From Desulfobacteraceae bacterium (GTDB lineage Bacteria > Desulfobacterota > Desulfobacteria > Desulfobacterales > SG8-13): a DNA stretch of 7,603 bases. The stretch covers positions 1 through 7,603 of the forward strand of contig JARFQH010000270.1 in assembly GCA_029287875.1 (NCBI GenBank), written 5' to 3'. Positions 1 through 4,858 of this stretch are shown here, in pieces. Within the stretch, counting starts at the first letter, position 1, and the number at the start of each line of letters is the position of its first letter. The notes beneath the pieces are model-generated. The model made no database searches. It was not told the DNA's origin and saw only the letters and a program-made list of their open reading frames with translations. The position numbers and the translations under genes were made by a program.

Positions 1-1
1 G

Positions 2-568
2 GATACGGATCACCTCTACTTCACGACACCGGGGTTGCATGAGGACATTCACGAATTAGAACGCCAGTTGATCCGCAGAATCGCAGCGGCCAAGGAAAAA
101 GCAGACAAGGTGCTGGTGGTTTACGGGGGTAAATTCTGCTACGTCAACGCAGATGAGCCCACCCGGACGATGCAAAAAATCATCGCGGAACAGGGGCCGA
201 ATGTGGCCCGGATCGACGCGACGCATTGTATGGACGTGATTGCAAGTGAGGCCGAGCGGGAAGAAATCGCGCGGGAGGTTGCCGGCGGAGAAAAAGTCTG
301 GTGGATGACGCCGGGTTGGGTAAAATTTCGCCACAAGGTTTTTAAGGGTTGGGACAAAGGACTGGCCAATGAAAACTTCCCGCGCCACACCGGAGGGGCT
401 ATCGTGCTGGACGGCATCGGCTTCATGGACCGCTACATGGCGGAAAAGCCGGAGGAGTTTCTCGAATACGCCGATTGGATGGGGATTCCGATGACGCCCT
501 ATCCGGTCACCCTCAACCGTTTCGAATCGCTACTCGCCGATCAGGCACGGCGGTTGTCGAGCGGATAG
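2..568 (+). CDS. DUF1638 family protein, 5' end outside the window
   Basis: The frame is open from the first bases, and about 188 codons are visible before the TAG at 566-568. The TTG at position 35 lies inside the protein: the residues before it (DTDHLYFTTPGL) read as continuous coding sequence, so the true start is upstream of the window. Recognisable DUF1638 traits are a Rossmann-like strand (KVLVVYGGKFC), a middle RIDATHCMDVIAS segment matching the family's conserved 'HDC' region, and TPGW followed by a basic helix. The biochemical role of DUF1638 is not established. From memory, the family occurs in methanogens and anaerobic bacteria, often near corrinoid-dependent methyltransferase genes. 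No such gene is visible here because the upstream side is cut off. The next gene starts 76 nt downstream with its own strong ribosome binding site. The family call is from remembered motifs, without a profile search. Confidence 0.75.
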   Translation, partial: DTDHLYFTTPGLHEDIHELERQLIRRIAAAKEKADKVLVVYGGKFCYVNADEPTRTMQKIIAEQGPNVARIDATHCMDVIASEAEREEIAREVAGGEKVWWMTPGWVKFRHKVFKGWDKGLANENFPRHTGGAIVLDGIGFMDRYMAEKPEEFLEYADWMGIPMTPYPVTLNRFESLLADQARRLSSG

Positions 569-644
569 GGCACTCTCTGTTCGCCGACAGAGGCCTCAGG
601 TGAAACCGTCCCCTGATATTCATTTATAAAGAAAGGAGGAGAAC

Positions 645-908
645 ATGTACGCCCTCATTTATGACGAACATAATCTTCTACAACCCCGGAAAAAAATTAT
701 TTCGGTACACAGAAGCAGGGAGACGGCGGAAACGGCCTTGCAAAAACGAATGCGGAAACTGGGACGGACCGTCGAAGAATGCAATACCCGGATCGTATGG
801 GTCGACGGCAAAGCCAAAAAGGGAAATTATCTCACCGCATCTGAATTTAAGACATGGCGGCCGGGAGAAGAAATCCCGGAAGGAGAGCTTTACTCTGACA
901 CGGATTAA
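645..908 (+). CDS. Small soluble protein of unknown function, 87 aa
   Basis: The ATG at 645 follows a near-perfect ribosome binding site (AAAGGAGGA at 632-640, 4-nt spacer), and codon use looks like that of its neighbours, so this is very likely a real gene. The protein has no signal peptide or membrane segment. It has a short N-terminal strand (MYALIYDE), a charged basic helix at about residues 24-41 (RETAETALQKRMRKLG), a central strand TRIVWVDGK and an acidic C-terminus ending in SDTD. It contains one Cys (residue 46). The helix-strand pattern with a WVDGKxKxG turn suggests a compact single domain. I do not recognise a named family. It could be cotranscribed with the DUF1638 gene (76-nt gap), but its own ribosome binding site allows independent translation. 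The stop TAA (906-908) is followed in the same frame by a Cys-rich open stretch, described separately. Confidence 0.7.
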   Translation: MYALIYDEHNLLQPRKKIISVHRSRETAETALQKRMRKLGRTVEECNTRIVWVDGKAKKGNYLTASEFKTWRPGEEIPEGELYSDTD

Positions 909-1076
909 TCAACAGATGAATGTCTCGAATGCCGGAACCCCAATATTTACTGCAAGTACCGATCCTCTTGCCCCATCTGTTTTATGCAGAAGCGGCAAGA
1001 GGGTTGGGACGCCAAAGCTGAAACTGAAAAACGGTCGGTAAGTAAGGCTTTTCACCCGGCGGCCGATTACGGATGA
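909..1076 (+). pseudogene. Cys-rich open stretch without a start codon
   Basis: Immediately after the TAA of the 87-aa gene, and in the same frame, 55 sense codons run to a TGA at 1074-1076. They encode a CLEC-RNPNIY-C-KYRSS-CPIC pattern, that is CX2CX6CX5CX2C between nucleotides 921 and 980, followed by FMQKRQEGW and a charged tail. Five Cys with this spacing look like a small metal-binding protein rather than noise. No ATG, GTG or TTG exists in frame before the first Cys. An ATG at 916 is one base out of frame: one extra A in the AA run at 919-920 would give M-K-C-L-E-C. Explanations are a one-base deletion (real or a homopolymer undercall), stop-codon readthrough from the upstream gene, or chance. 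No good ribosome binding site precedes 916, so translation would depend on the upstream gene. Confidence 0.35.
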
Positions 1077-1325
1077 AAGGCCGATAACAGCATCAGACGG
1101 CTCGCCGTCGGCGCCACCGCGCAAGCCATGACGTTTTTCTCTTATGTGAGCTTATGTGGCTCTATTCGTAAATACAGTGGCATTCATTGACCGATGCATC
1201 CCGCCGCACCGTGTTGCTCGGCGCTCGTATACGCTTGTGGTATGGTCGCTTCTCGCGCCTTGCGCTGCGGGCGCCTCTGTCCTCTCGGTGCGTCACCTTA
1301 CTTACGAACAGGACCACTTAGGTAA
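1077..1325. other. Gap with no supported gene
   Basis: Nothing here reads as a convincing gene. The plus-strand frame from the GTG at 1156 has no ribosome binding site and runs deep into the antisense strand of the Mrp gene. A 5-bp hairpin (GACGG/CCGTC, 1096-1109) and a GCGCC/GGCGC pair near 1255-1275 lack T-tracts on either strand. Two copies of CTTATGTG occur close together around 1140-1156. The stretch separates convergent transcripts, so a terminator is expected but none is clear. Confidence 0.5.
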
Positions 1326-2177
1326 TCAAATCTTCCGGGACAGTTCGGCCATCTTGCCGGCAATCTCATCAAAGGCCCGGGTGACATTCGAATCGGCATT
1401 GGCATCGCGGTAACATTGTCCGGAGTCTCCGCATTGGACAACGTTCGGGTCGATCGGAATTCTACCCAGGAAGTTTAGACCGAACTGTCGGGCCGTTTTT
1501 TCGCCGCCGCCGGAACCAAACAGGTCGATGATTTCACCGCAATGCGGACAACTCAACCCGCTCATGTTTTCGATCAGCCCGAAAACGTTCATTTTGACCC
1601 GTTTACAAAAACTGATCGATTTGCGCACGTCCGCCAGCGCCACTTCCTGTGGTGTTGTCACGATAATGGCCTTGGCATCCTTTACGATCTGGGCGATGGT
1701 CAACGGCTCGTCGCCGGTTCCGGGTGGAGAATCGATCACCAGAAAATCGAGCTCTCCCCACTCGACATCCCCGATAAACTGTTGAATGGCCGAATACTTT
1801 ATGGGACCGCGCCAGATGACGGCTTCGTCTTTGGTCGGCATGAGGGATTCGACCGACACGGCCTTTAGATTGTTTGAATAGCTGGCCGGTGTCAATTTGC
1901 CGTTTGGCCCCACCTCCAACATGCCATTCAGGCCGAGCATGCGCGGAACATCGGGTCCGTGAAGATCGACATCCATGATCCCGACCTTGAAGCCTTTGTT
2001 CGCCAAAGCGATTGAAAGGTTGACGGCGGTACTGGTTTTTCCCACGCCGCCTTTACCGCTCATGACCAGAAACTTGTGCCTGATTTTCCCGAGTGCACTG
2101 TTGATCTTCGCATCCTGCTCCGCATGTGGATCCTTTTTAGCGGAAGGATCCGGAACTTTGTCCATTATCTCTACCAT
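1326..2177 (-). CDS. mrp: Mrp/NBP35 family P-loop ATPase, Fe-S cluster carrier
   Basis: This is a cytoplasmic P-loop ATPase of the Mrp/ApbC/Nbp35 branch. Members bind a labile [4Fe-4S] cluster at a dimer interface and hand it to apoproteins. Visible motifs are the deviant Walker A GKGGVGKTS (residues 41-49), the A' segment MDVDLHGPDVPRML (68-81), the switch region DFLVIDSPPGTGDEPLT (144-160), and the cluster-binding pair C210-P-H-C213 after ENMSGLS. Length is 283 aa. The N-terminal DUF59 domain of longer Mrp proteins is absent, replaced by about 30 polar residues. The ATG at 2175-2177 is chosen because AAAGGAGG lies at 2188-2195, ending 10 nt upstream. A perfect 20-bp hairpin lies just beyond the ribosome binding site. 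The DUF134 gene ends 148 nt upstream on the same strand, so cotranscription is plausible. Family assignment is firm; the client Fe-S proteins are unknown. Confidence 0.93.
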   Translation of the reverse strand: MVEIMDKVPDPSAKKDPHAEQDAKINSALGKIRHKFLVMSGKGGVGKTSTAVNLSIALANKGFKVGIMDVDLHGPDVPRMLGLNGMLEVGPNGKLTPASYSNNLKAVSVESLMPTKDEAVIWRGPIKYSAIQQFIGDVEWGELDFLVIDSPPGTGDEPLTIAQIVKDAKAIIVTTPQEVALADVRKSISFCKRVKMNVFGLIENMSGLSCPHCGEIIDLFGSGGGEKTARQFGLNFLGRIPIDPNVVQCGDSGQCYRDANADSNVTRAFDEIAGKMAELSRKI

Positions 2178-2198
2178 GAATCTGTTGCCTCCTTTAAA

Positions 2199-2243
2199 TT
2201 TATTCAGCTGGCCCCCGGTAGAGCCGGGGGCCAGCTGAATAAA
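2199..2243 (-). promoter_or_regulatory. Perfect 20-bp hairpin in the mrp leader
   Basis: The arms at 2199-2218 and 2224-2243 are exactly complementary (core CAGCTGGCCCCCGG), with a 5-nt loop. On the minus strand the hairpin ends 3 nt before the AAAGGAGG ribosome binding site of mrp. Neither strand has a T-tract beside the stem, so it is not a standard intrinsic terminator. It could be an mRNA stability or processing barrier between DUF134 and mrp, a translation control element, a non-canonical terminator, or a palindromic repeat. The structure is certain; its role is open. Confidence 0.7.
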
Positions 2244-2325
2244 ATTACATACGCTCTACATTAATTTCGGTCGATTCCTTACAATACACATAAGGCGCCG
2301 CAGAACCGAAGTATATTGGATTATC

Positions 2326-2766
2326 TTAAGGCGGCGGGGCCGGTTTATTGCCGGTGTTCATGACACGGTGAAATTCTGCGCCTCCACATTGTGGGCAACC
2401 CTGAGGCCTCCCGGTTCCGCGCGGCTCTTCCCAGTGGTGACGGCAATGGTGACACCGAAAAAAGCGTGCCGCATCGACCATTTTAAAGTTCCCCCCCTCG
2501 ATGTTGATGGCTTTGCCGTTGATGATGGCGTCGGCAACTGCCTTGCGGGCCCGCTGTATAATGCGGCCGAAAGTGGCGCGCGAAACCCCCATGCACCTTC
2601 CGGCTTCTTCGTGAGACAAACCCTGCAGGTCGGAGAGTCGAATCGCTTCGCGCTCATCCACCGTCAACCGCACCTCGTCGAGATCCAGCATGGGAATACC
2701 GCGCGGTTTGAAATAGCTGGTGTTCGGTTTGAATGCGACAAAACGATCTTTCTGCGGCCTGACCAT
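2326..2766 (-). CDS. DUF134 (UPF0251) HTH and zinc-ribbon regulator
   Basis: This is a predicted DNA-binding protein of the DUF134 family, 146 aa with the chosen start. The N-terminal part carries a sigma-70 region-4-like helix-turn-helix (about residues 35-76: LTVDEREAIRLSDLQGLSHEEAG, then GVSRATFGRIIQRARKAV). The C-terminus has a zinc-ribbon-like set of two CX2C pairs (C105/C108 and C124/C127) and ends in a Pro-rich tail. Two ATGs compete: 2770-2772 directly abuts AAAGGA (2773-2778), whereas 2764-2766 lies 6 nt from it. I take the latter as the start. A consensus-like promoter and a TGAG-N6-CTCA inverted repeat sit immediately upstream, which would suit autoregulation. The mrp gene follows 148 nt downstream. 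From general knowledge, DUF134 genes often neighbour Mrp-type and NifX/MTH1175-type genes in anaerobes; the regulated genes here are unknown. Confidence 0.88.
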   Translation of the reverse strand: MVRPQKDRFVAFKPNTSYFKPRGIPMLDLDEVRLTVDEREAIRLSDLQGLSHEEAGRCMGVSRATFGRIIQRARKAVADAIINGKAINIEGGNFKMVDAARFFRCHHCRHHWEEPRGTGRPQGCPQCGGAEFHRVMNTGNKPAPPP

Positions 2767-2779
2767 GACCATTCCTTTA

Positions 2780-2793
2780 TGAGATAATGCTCA
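2780..2793. promoter_or_regulatory. Possible operator at the DUF134 promoter
   Basis: TGAG at 2780-2783 and CTCA at 2790-2793 form a short inverted repeat with a 6-nt spacer. It lies just downstream of the predicted -10 box and over the expected transcription start. The position suits repression by a dimeric regulator, perhaps DUF134 itself. The repeat is short enough to be chance. Confidence 0.35.
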
Positions 2794-2794
2794 C

Positions 2795-2823
2795 AAACTA
2801 GTGTTTCAAGCCGTTTTTGTCAA
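2795..2823 (-). promoter_or_regulatory. Sigma-70-type promoter for DUF134 (and perhaps mrp)
   Basis: On the minus strand TTGACA (2818-2823, perfect -35) is followed by a 17-nt spacer and TAGTTT (2795-2800, 3 of 6 matches to -10). The expected start of transcription is near 2788, about 22 nt before the chosen DUF134 ATG. The perfect -35 box and ideal spacing support it, although the -10 is weak. Confidence 0.6.
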
Positions 2824-2866
2824 GGAATTTTTGCTGTGACAAAGAGAAATCGGGAATCCGTTTCCA

Positions 2867-3370
2867 CTAATCGCTTTTGTCCTGCTTTTCTTTGGCCAAC
2901 TGCTCTGGAGACATGGTCCAGAAAGGGGTACCGTCTTTGGTCAGCCGTACCTTTAGAACAAAATAATCCCCCTTTTTTATCTTGGACGCCATAAAGACAT
3001 CGCGACCGTCGATCTCGGCCCAAACGCCTCGAATTTTCACCTTGTCACCCCGTTTCAGTCCGACACTGCCGGGCTCGATGTACCAGCTCGGGCAAACGTG
3101 CACATCGACGGTCTCACTCCCGGGCTCCTTGACCTTCAATACGACAGCGGGCAACATGCCGGCCATTGGCACGGCTTCCATGACCTTGACCACTTCTGCC
3201 TTGAACGAATCCAACTCAGCGGCATTATAAAGTTTGTTGTACGGGCTGCCGGACTCCCAGCCCCCCATCTCTTTCGGTGGCCCGGCTGCTACGGCAGCCA
3301 CTGAAGCCATAAGACCCGAGAAGATCAGCAGCCATATCAACTTACCAATCTTATTAAATTTATTAACCAT
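2867..3370 (-). CDS. Small exported beta-rich protein, possible OB-fold, unknown function
   Basis: The 167-aa protein has a clear Sec signal peptide: basic MVNKFNKIGK, a hydrophobic core at residues 11-28, and a likely cleavage near AVAAG (27-30). The mature part, after a Gly/Pro-rich linker, alternates strands and turns (FKAEVVKVME, AVVLKVKEPGSETVDVHVC, GDKVKIRGVWAEIDGRDVFMASKIKKGDYFVLKVR). This pattern, with KVKIRGVWAEI and VFMASKI, resembles exported OB-fold proteins of the YdeI/YgiW general type, but I see no specific signature. One Cys (residue 93, in VHVCPSW) remains in the mature protein. The C-terminus is a charged helix. The ATG at 3368-3370 has an excellent ribosome binding site, AAGGAGGTGA at 3372-3381. 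It lies 145 nt downstream of the exported protease gene on the same strand. Export is well supported; the fold is inference. Confidence 0.75.
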   Translation of the reverse strand: MVNKFNKIGKLIWLLIFSGLMASVAAVAAGPPKEMGGWESGSPYNKLYNAAELDSFKAEVVKVMEAVPMAGMLPAVVLKVKEPGSETVDVHVCPSWYIEPGSVGLKRGDKVKIRGVWAEIDGRDVFMASKIKKGDYFVLKVRLTKDGTPFWTMSPEQLAKEKQDKSD

Positions 3371-3515
3371 TTCACCTCCTTGTCAATATTCCAATCTCGT
3401 GTAATCGGGAATAATTTCATATACAATATAATGACCCAATCCGTTTTGTAACCCCTCGGAAAGGCAAATTCCGCTGGATACGCTTGAGAAATTCCGTGGT
3501 GTTCTTTCATAAGGG

Positions 3516-4235
3516 TTATTCCGCCGGCTGCCAGCGGATCTTTTTGTTTTCGAAATCGATGGTGTAGCGTGAATTGCGCAGAATATTCATCCCCAGCAGG
3601 CCGCTGAAACGAACTGTCTCATCCGTTTGCGCATCGTGTTTAATCACCGTTGCCTCGACGTTTTTCAAATCGAGCGGCCCGAGCTTGAGGTAATCAAGCA
3701 CGATCAATTCGGTTTCGATCAGGTTGCCGCCGGCCACCATAGAGAGTCCCTTCTGGGTTGACGCGACGTTCAGGACCCCGGCCAGTTCACTGAAAAGCAC
3801 CAGGTGTGAGGCTCCGGTGTCGAGCAGGAACAGTGCCTTGGTCTCCTTGAGACCATAACCGATGGTGACCGGCACCAGCACCTGGTTGGCCACGATTGTG
3901 ACATCGGTTTCCAGAAGCTTCAACCGGGCTTCTTGTTCAAGCTGCTCTCTGAGCCGCTGCTCCTCCTGCCGGCGTCTGGCATCCATCTCGCGGTCCTTCT
4001 GAAGCATGAGCACCCTTTCATTCTCGTCCAGGTGGTCGTATTTTTCAACATAGACTTTCACTTCCAGTTGGTATTCCTCGGGCACAAGGGAACGATCGCC
4101 GACATAATGGACCACACCCTCTCTGGTGACATACCGATAATATTCTGCAAGGCAAAGCATCGGGTGCAGAAAAAAAACCATCCCGGCGACCAGGAGAACC
4201 ACTGTCAGTACACCGCCTCGCTTTATCATGCGCAT
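3516..4235 (-). CDS. Exported retropepsin-like aspartic protease with N-terminal DUF4124-like segment
   Basis: This 239-aa protein starts with a signal peptide (basic MRMIKR, hydrophobic residues 8-28, likely cleavage after CLA). Next is a DUF4124-like segment (31-60: YYRYVTREGVVHYVGDRSLVPEEY) and a Glu/Arg/Gln-rich helix, probably coiled coil (about 70-108). The C-terminal domain (about 110-239) is a clan AA retroviral-type protease: LLDTGAS at 137-143 carries the catalytic Asp139, and SGLLGMNILRNSRYTIDF matches the family's second conserved stretch. Such domains have one Asp per chain and act as dimers, here probably in the periplasm. The start is uncertain: the ATGs at 4233-4235 and 4227-4229 lie 3 and 9 nt from GGAGG (4239-4243). 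An extended -10 promoter lies upstream. The substrate is unknown. Confidence 0.85.
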   Translation of the reverse strand: MRMIKRGGVLTVVLLVAGMVFFLHPMLCLAEYYRYVTREGVVHYVGDRSLVPEEYQLEVKVYVEKYDHLDENERVLMLQKDREMDARRRQEEQRLREQLEQEARLKLLETDVTIVANQVLVPVTIGYGLKETKALFLLDTGASHLVLFSELAGVLNVASTQKGLSMVAGGNLIETELIVLDYLKLGPLDLKNVEATVIKHDAQTDETVRFSGLLGMNILRNSRYTIDFENKKIRWQPAE

Positions 4236-4280
4236 ATTCCTCCGACTTTGCAGGCACTCAATGCAACAGGTTAACGTAAC

Positions 4281-4289
4281 ATTATACCA
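4281..4289 (-). promoter_or_regulatory. Extended -10 promoter for the aspartic protease gene
   Basis: On the minus strand TGGTATAAT reads as an extended -10 (TG-N-TATAAT with a perfect TATAAT). It has no convincing -35, as is common for extended -10 promoters. Transcription would start near 4274, about 40 nt before the gene's start codon. No promoter for the divergent plus-strand gene at 4399 was clear in the 163-bp intergenic region. Confidence 0.6.
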
Positions 4290-4398
4290 CAGAGGCCGAT
4301 AAAAACGAGAGCGCAGGCTGAGGTTGAATTCGGTCTGAATATGATTACCGTCTAATTGAAGATCGTGATAAACGACTCAAACCTAAGGAGAAAATACC

Positions 4399-4551
4399 AT
4401 GAATAAAGGTCGTATCATAACGCACGAAGAGCGGGGGTGCATCAGTAATTGCATCTTACAGCACTGGGGTGACCCGCAAAAAACTGGGGATCTTGAAAAA
4501 CGTGACAAAGACTACGAAAAGTGCCTAAACGACTGCCGCATCTGCGGCTGA
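4399..4551 (+). CDS. 50-aa Cys-rich protein with twin CX3C
   Basis: The ATG at 4399 follows TAAGGAG (4384-4390) with an 8-nt spacer, and the TGA at 4549-4551 is followed by a strong intrinsic terminator, so the transcription unit looks complete. The product has no signal peptide. It holds five Cys: C14-ISN-C18, then a charged helix (DLEKRDKDYEK), then C42-LND-C46-RI-C49-G at the extreme C-terminus. The two CX3C pairs are separated by 23 residues, with a further CX2C overlapping the second pair. This could be a helical hairpin held by two disulfides, or a metal or cluster site. It has the twin-CX3C look of small eukaryotic Tim proteins, but the spacing is longer and no homology is claimed. No family recognised. 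It is divergent from the protease gene. Confidence 0.7.
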   Translation: MNKGRIITHEERGCISNCILQHWGDPQKTGDLEKRDKDYEKCLNDCRICG

Positions 4552-4602
4552 AACCGGTCAAGGCGGATAGTTCTCTTGCGAGCGGCTCGACAGCTCGTTT
4601 CG

Positions 4603-4647
4603 AAAAAAAACCGGCGGTTCGATGTTAACGGACCGCCGGTTTTTTTT
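4603..4647. terminator. Bidirectional intrinsic terminator
   Basis: Eight A's (4603-4610) and ACCGGCGGT pair perfectly with ACCGCCGGT and eight T's (4640-4647). The stem extends inward by one G-U and two G-C pairs to a 7-nt loop (4622-4628). It has A-tract and T-tract symmetry, so it can stop rightward transcription from the 50-aa gene and leftward transcription from the ZIP gene. Confidence 0.92.
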
Positions 4648-4652
4648 ATAAA
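4625..4652 (+). promoter_or_regulatory. Promoter embedded in the terminator, facing the hairpin element
   Basis: TTAACG (4625-4630, 4 of 6 matches to -35) lies in the terminator loop. TATAAA (4647-4652, 5 of 6 matches to -10) begins at the last T of its T-tract, with a 16-nt spacer. The predicted start at about 4659-4660 coincides with the base of the long hairpin that begins at 4661. AT-rich T-tracts can mimic -10 boxes, so confidence is moderate. Confidence 0.4.
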
Positions 4653-4658
4653 GGTCAC

Positions 4659-4799
4659 GATAAGAAATAATTCCACACGATTGCGCCGGATTATGGTTTG
4701 TCTACAAGGCACATCCACCTGCGCATATCGGGATACGTGTGGGTGGATGTAACGCAGTAGACGGGCCATAAGATAAGCAAGAGGTGGAATTATTTTTTG
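4659..4799 (+). ncRNA. Candidate structured RNA: 139-nt imperfect hairpin
   Basis: The stretch folds on itself along its whole length. The outer helix is 4661-4676 with 4784-4799 (AAATAATTCCAC against GTGGAATTATTT, plus two G-U and two A-U pairs). A large internal loop follows (14 and 12 nt). The middle helix of 15 bp is 4691-4705 with 4757-4771 and includes three consecutive U-G pairs. After a 5/6-nt loop, the inner helix is 4711-4728 with 4733-4750, closed by a CGGG loop, with one A-C mismatch. About eight pairs are G-U if the plus strand is transcribed and would be A-C mismatches on the other strand; only one site shows the reverse. It ends in a T6 run. Helix, large loop, helix recalls 6S RNA, but it is shorter and sequence identity is not claimed. 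A palindromic MITE is the main alternative. Confidence 0.45.
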
Positions 4800-4858
4800 C
4801 CGGGGCCCATATATTCCGGCGGTTTGAAGTCGTCGACCTGGCTTTCGACCACCAACGA
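4790..4858 (-). other. In-frame 22-codon extension after the ZIP stop
   Basis: Reading through the TGA (4859-4861) of the ZIP gene gives 22 sense codons to a TAA at 4790-4792: SLVVESQVDD then FKPPEYMGPGKK. Codon use looks like that of the gene. The family normally ends near DVALG, which precedes the TGA, so the extension is not needed for transport. It may be a decayed tail, readthrough, or chance (a 22-codon run without stops is common). A short GTCGA/TCGAC stem lies 9 nt after the TGA, but no selenocysteine signal can be claimed. Confidence 0.3.

Noticed and set aside
575..616. Small hairpins after the DUF1638 stop (CTCTGT/ACAGAG and TCAGG/CCTGA)
   Set aside because: Short stems and no T-tract, so not supported as a terminator.
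1156..1413. Plus-strand frame from a GTG
   Set aside because: No ribosome binding site, and it runs into the antisense strand of mrp. Treated as chance.
2801..2866. Open frame of 21 codons after the TAG of the exported protein, considered for pyrrolysine or readthrough
   Set aside because: It contains the consensus promoter of the DUF134 gene, and its translation shows no domain-like pattern.
3382..3515. Possible -10 (TATATT) upstream of the small exported protein
   Set aside because: The region is AT-rich, but no -35 with suitable spacing was found; the best TTACAA match has only a 15-nt spacer.
4661..4799. Integron attC site
   Set aside because: The long imperfect hairpin fits in size, but the RYYYAAC and GTTRRRY core boxes expected at its ends are missing and no integrase gene is nearby.
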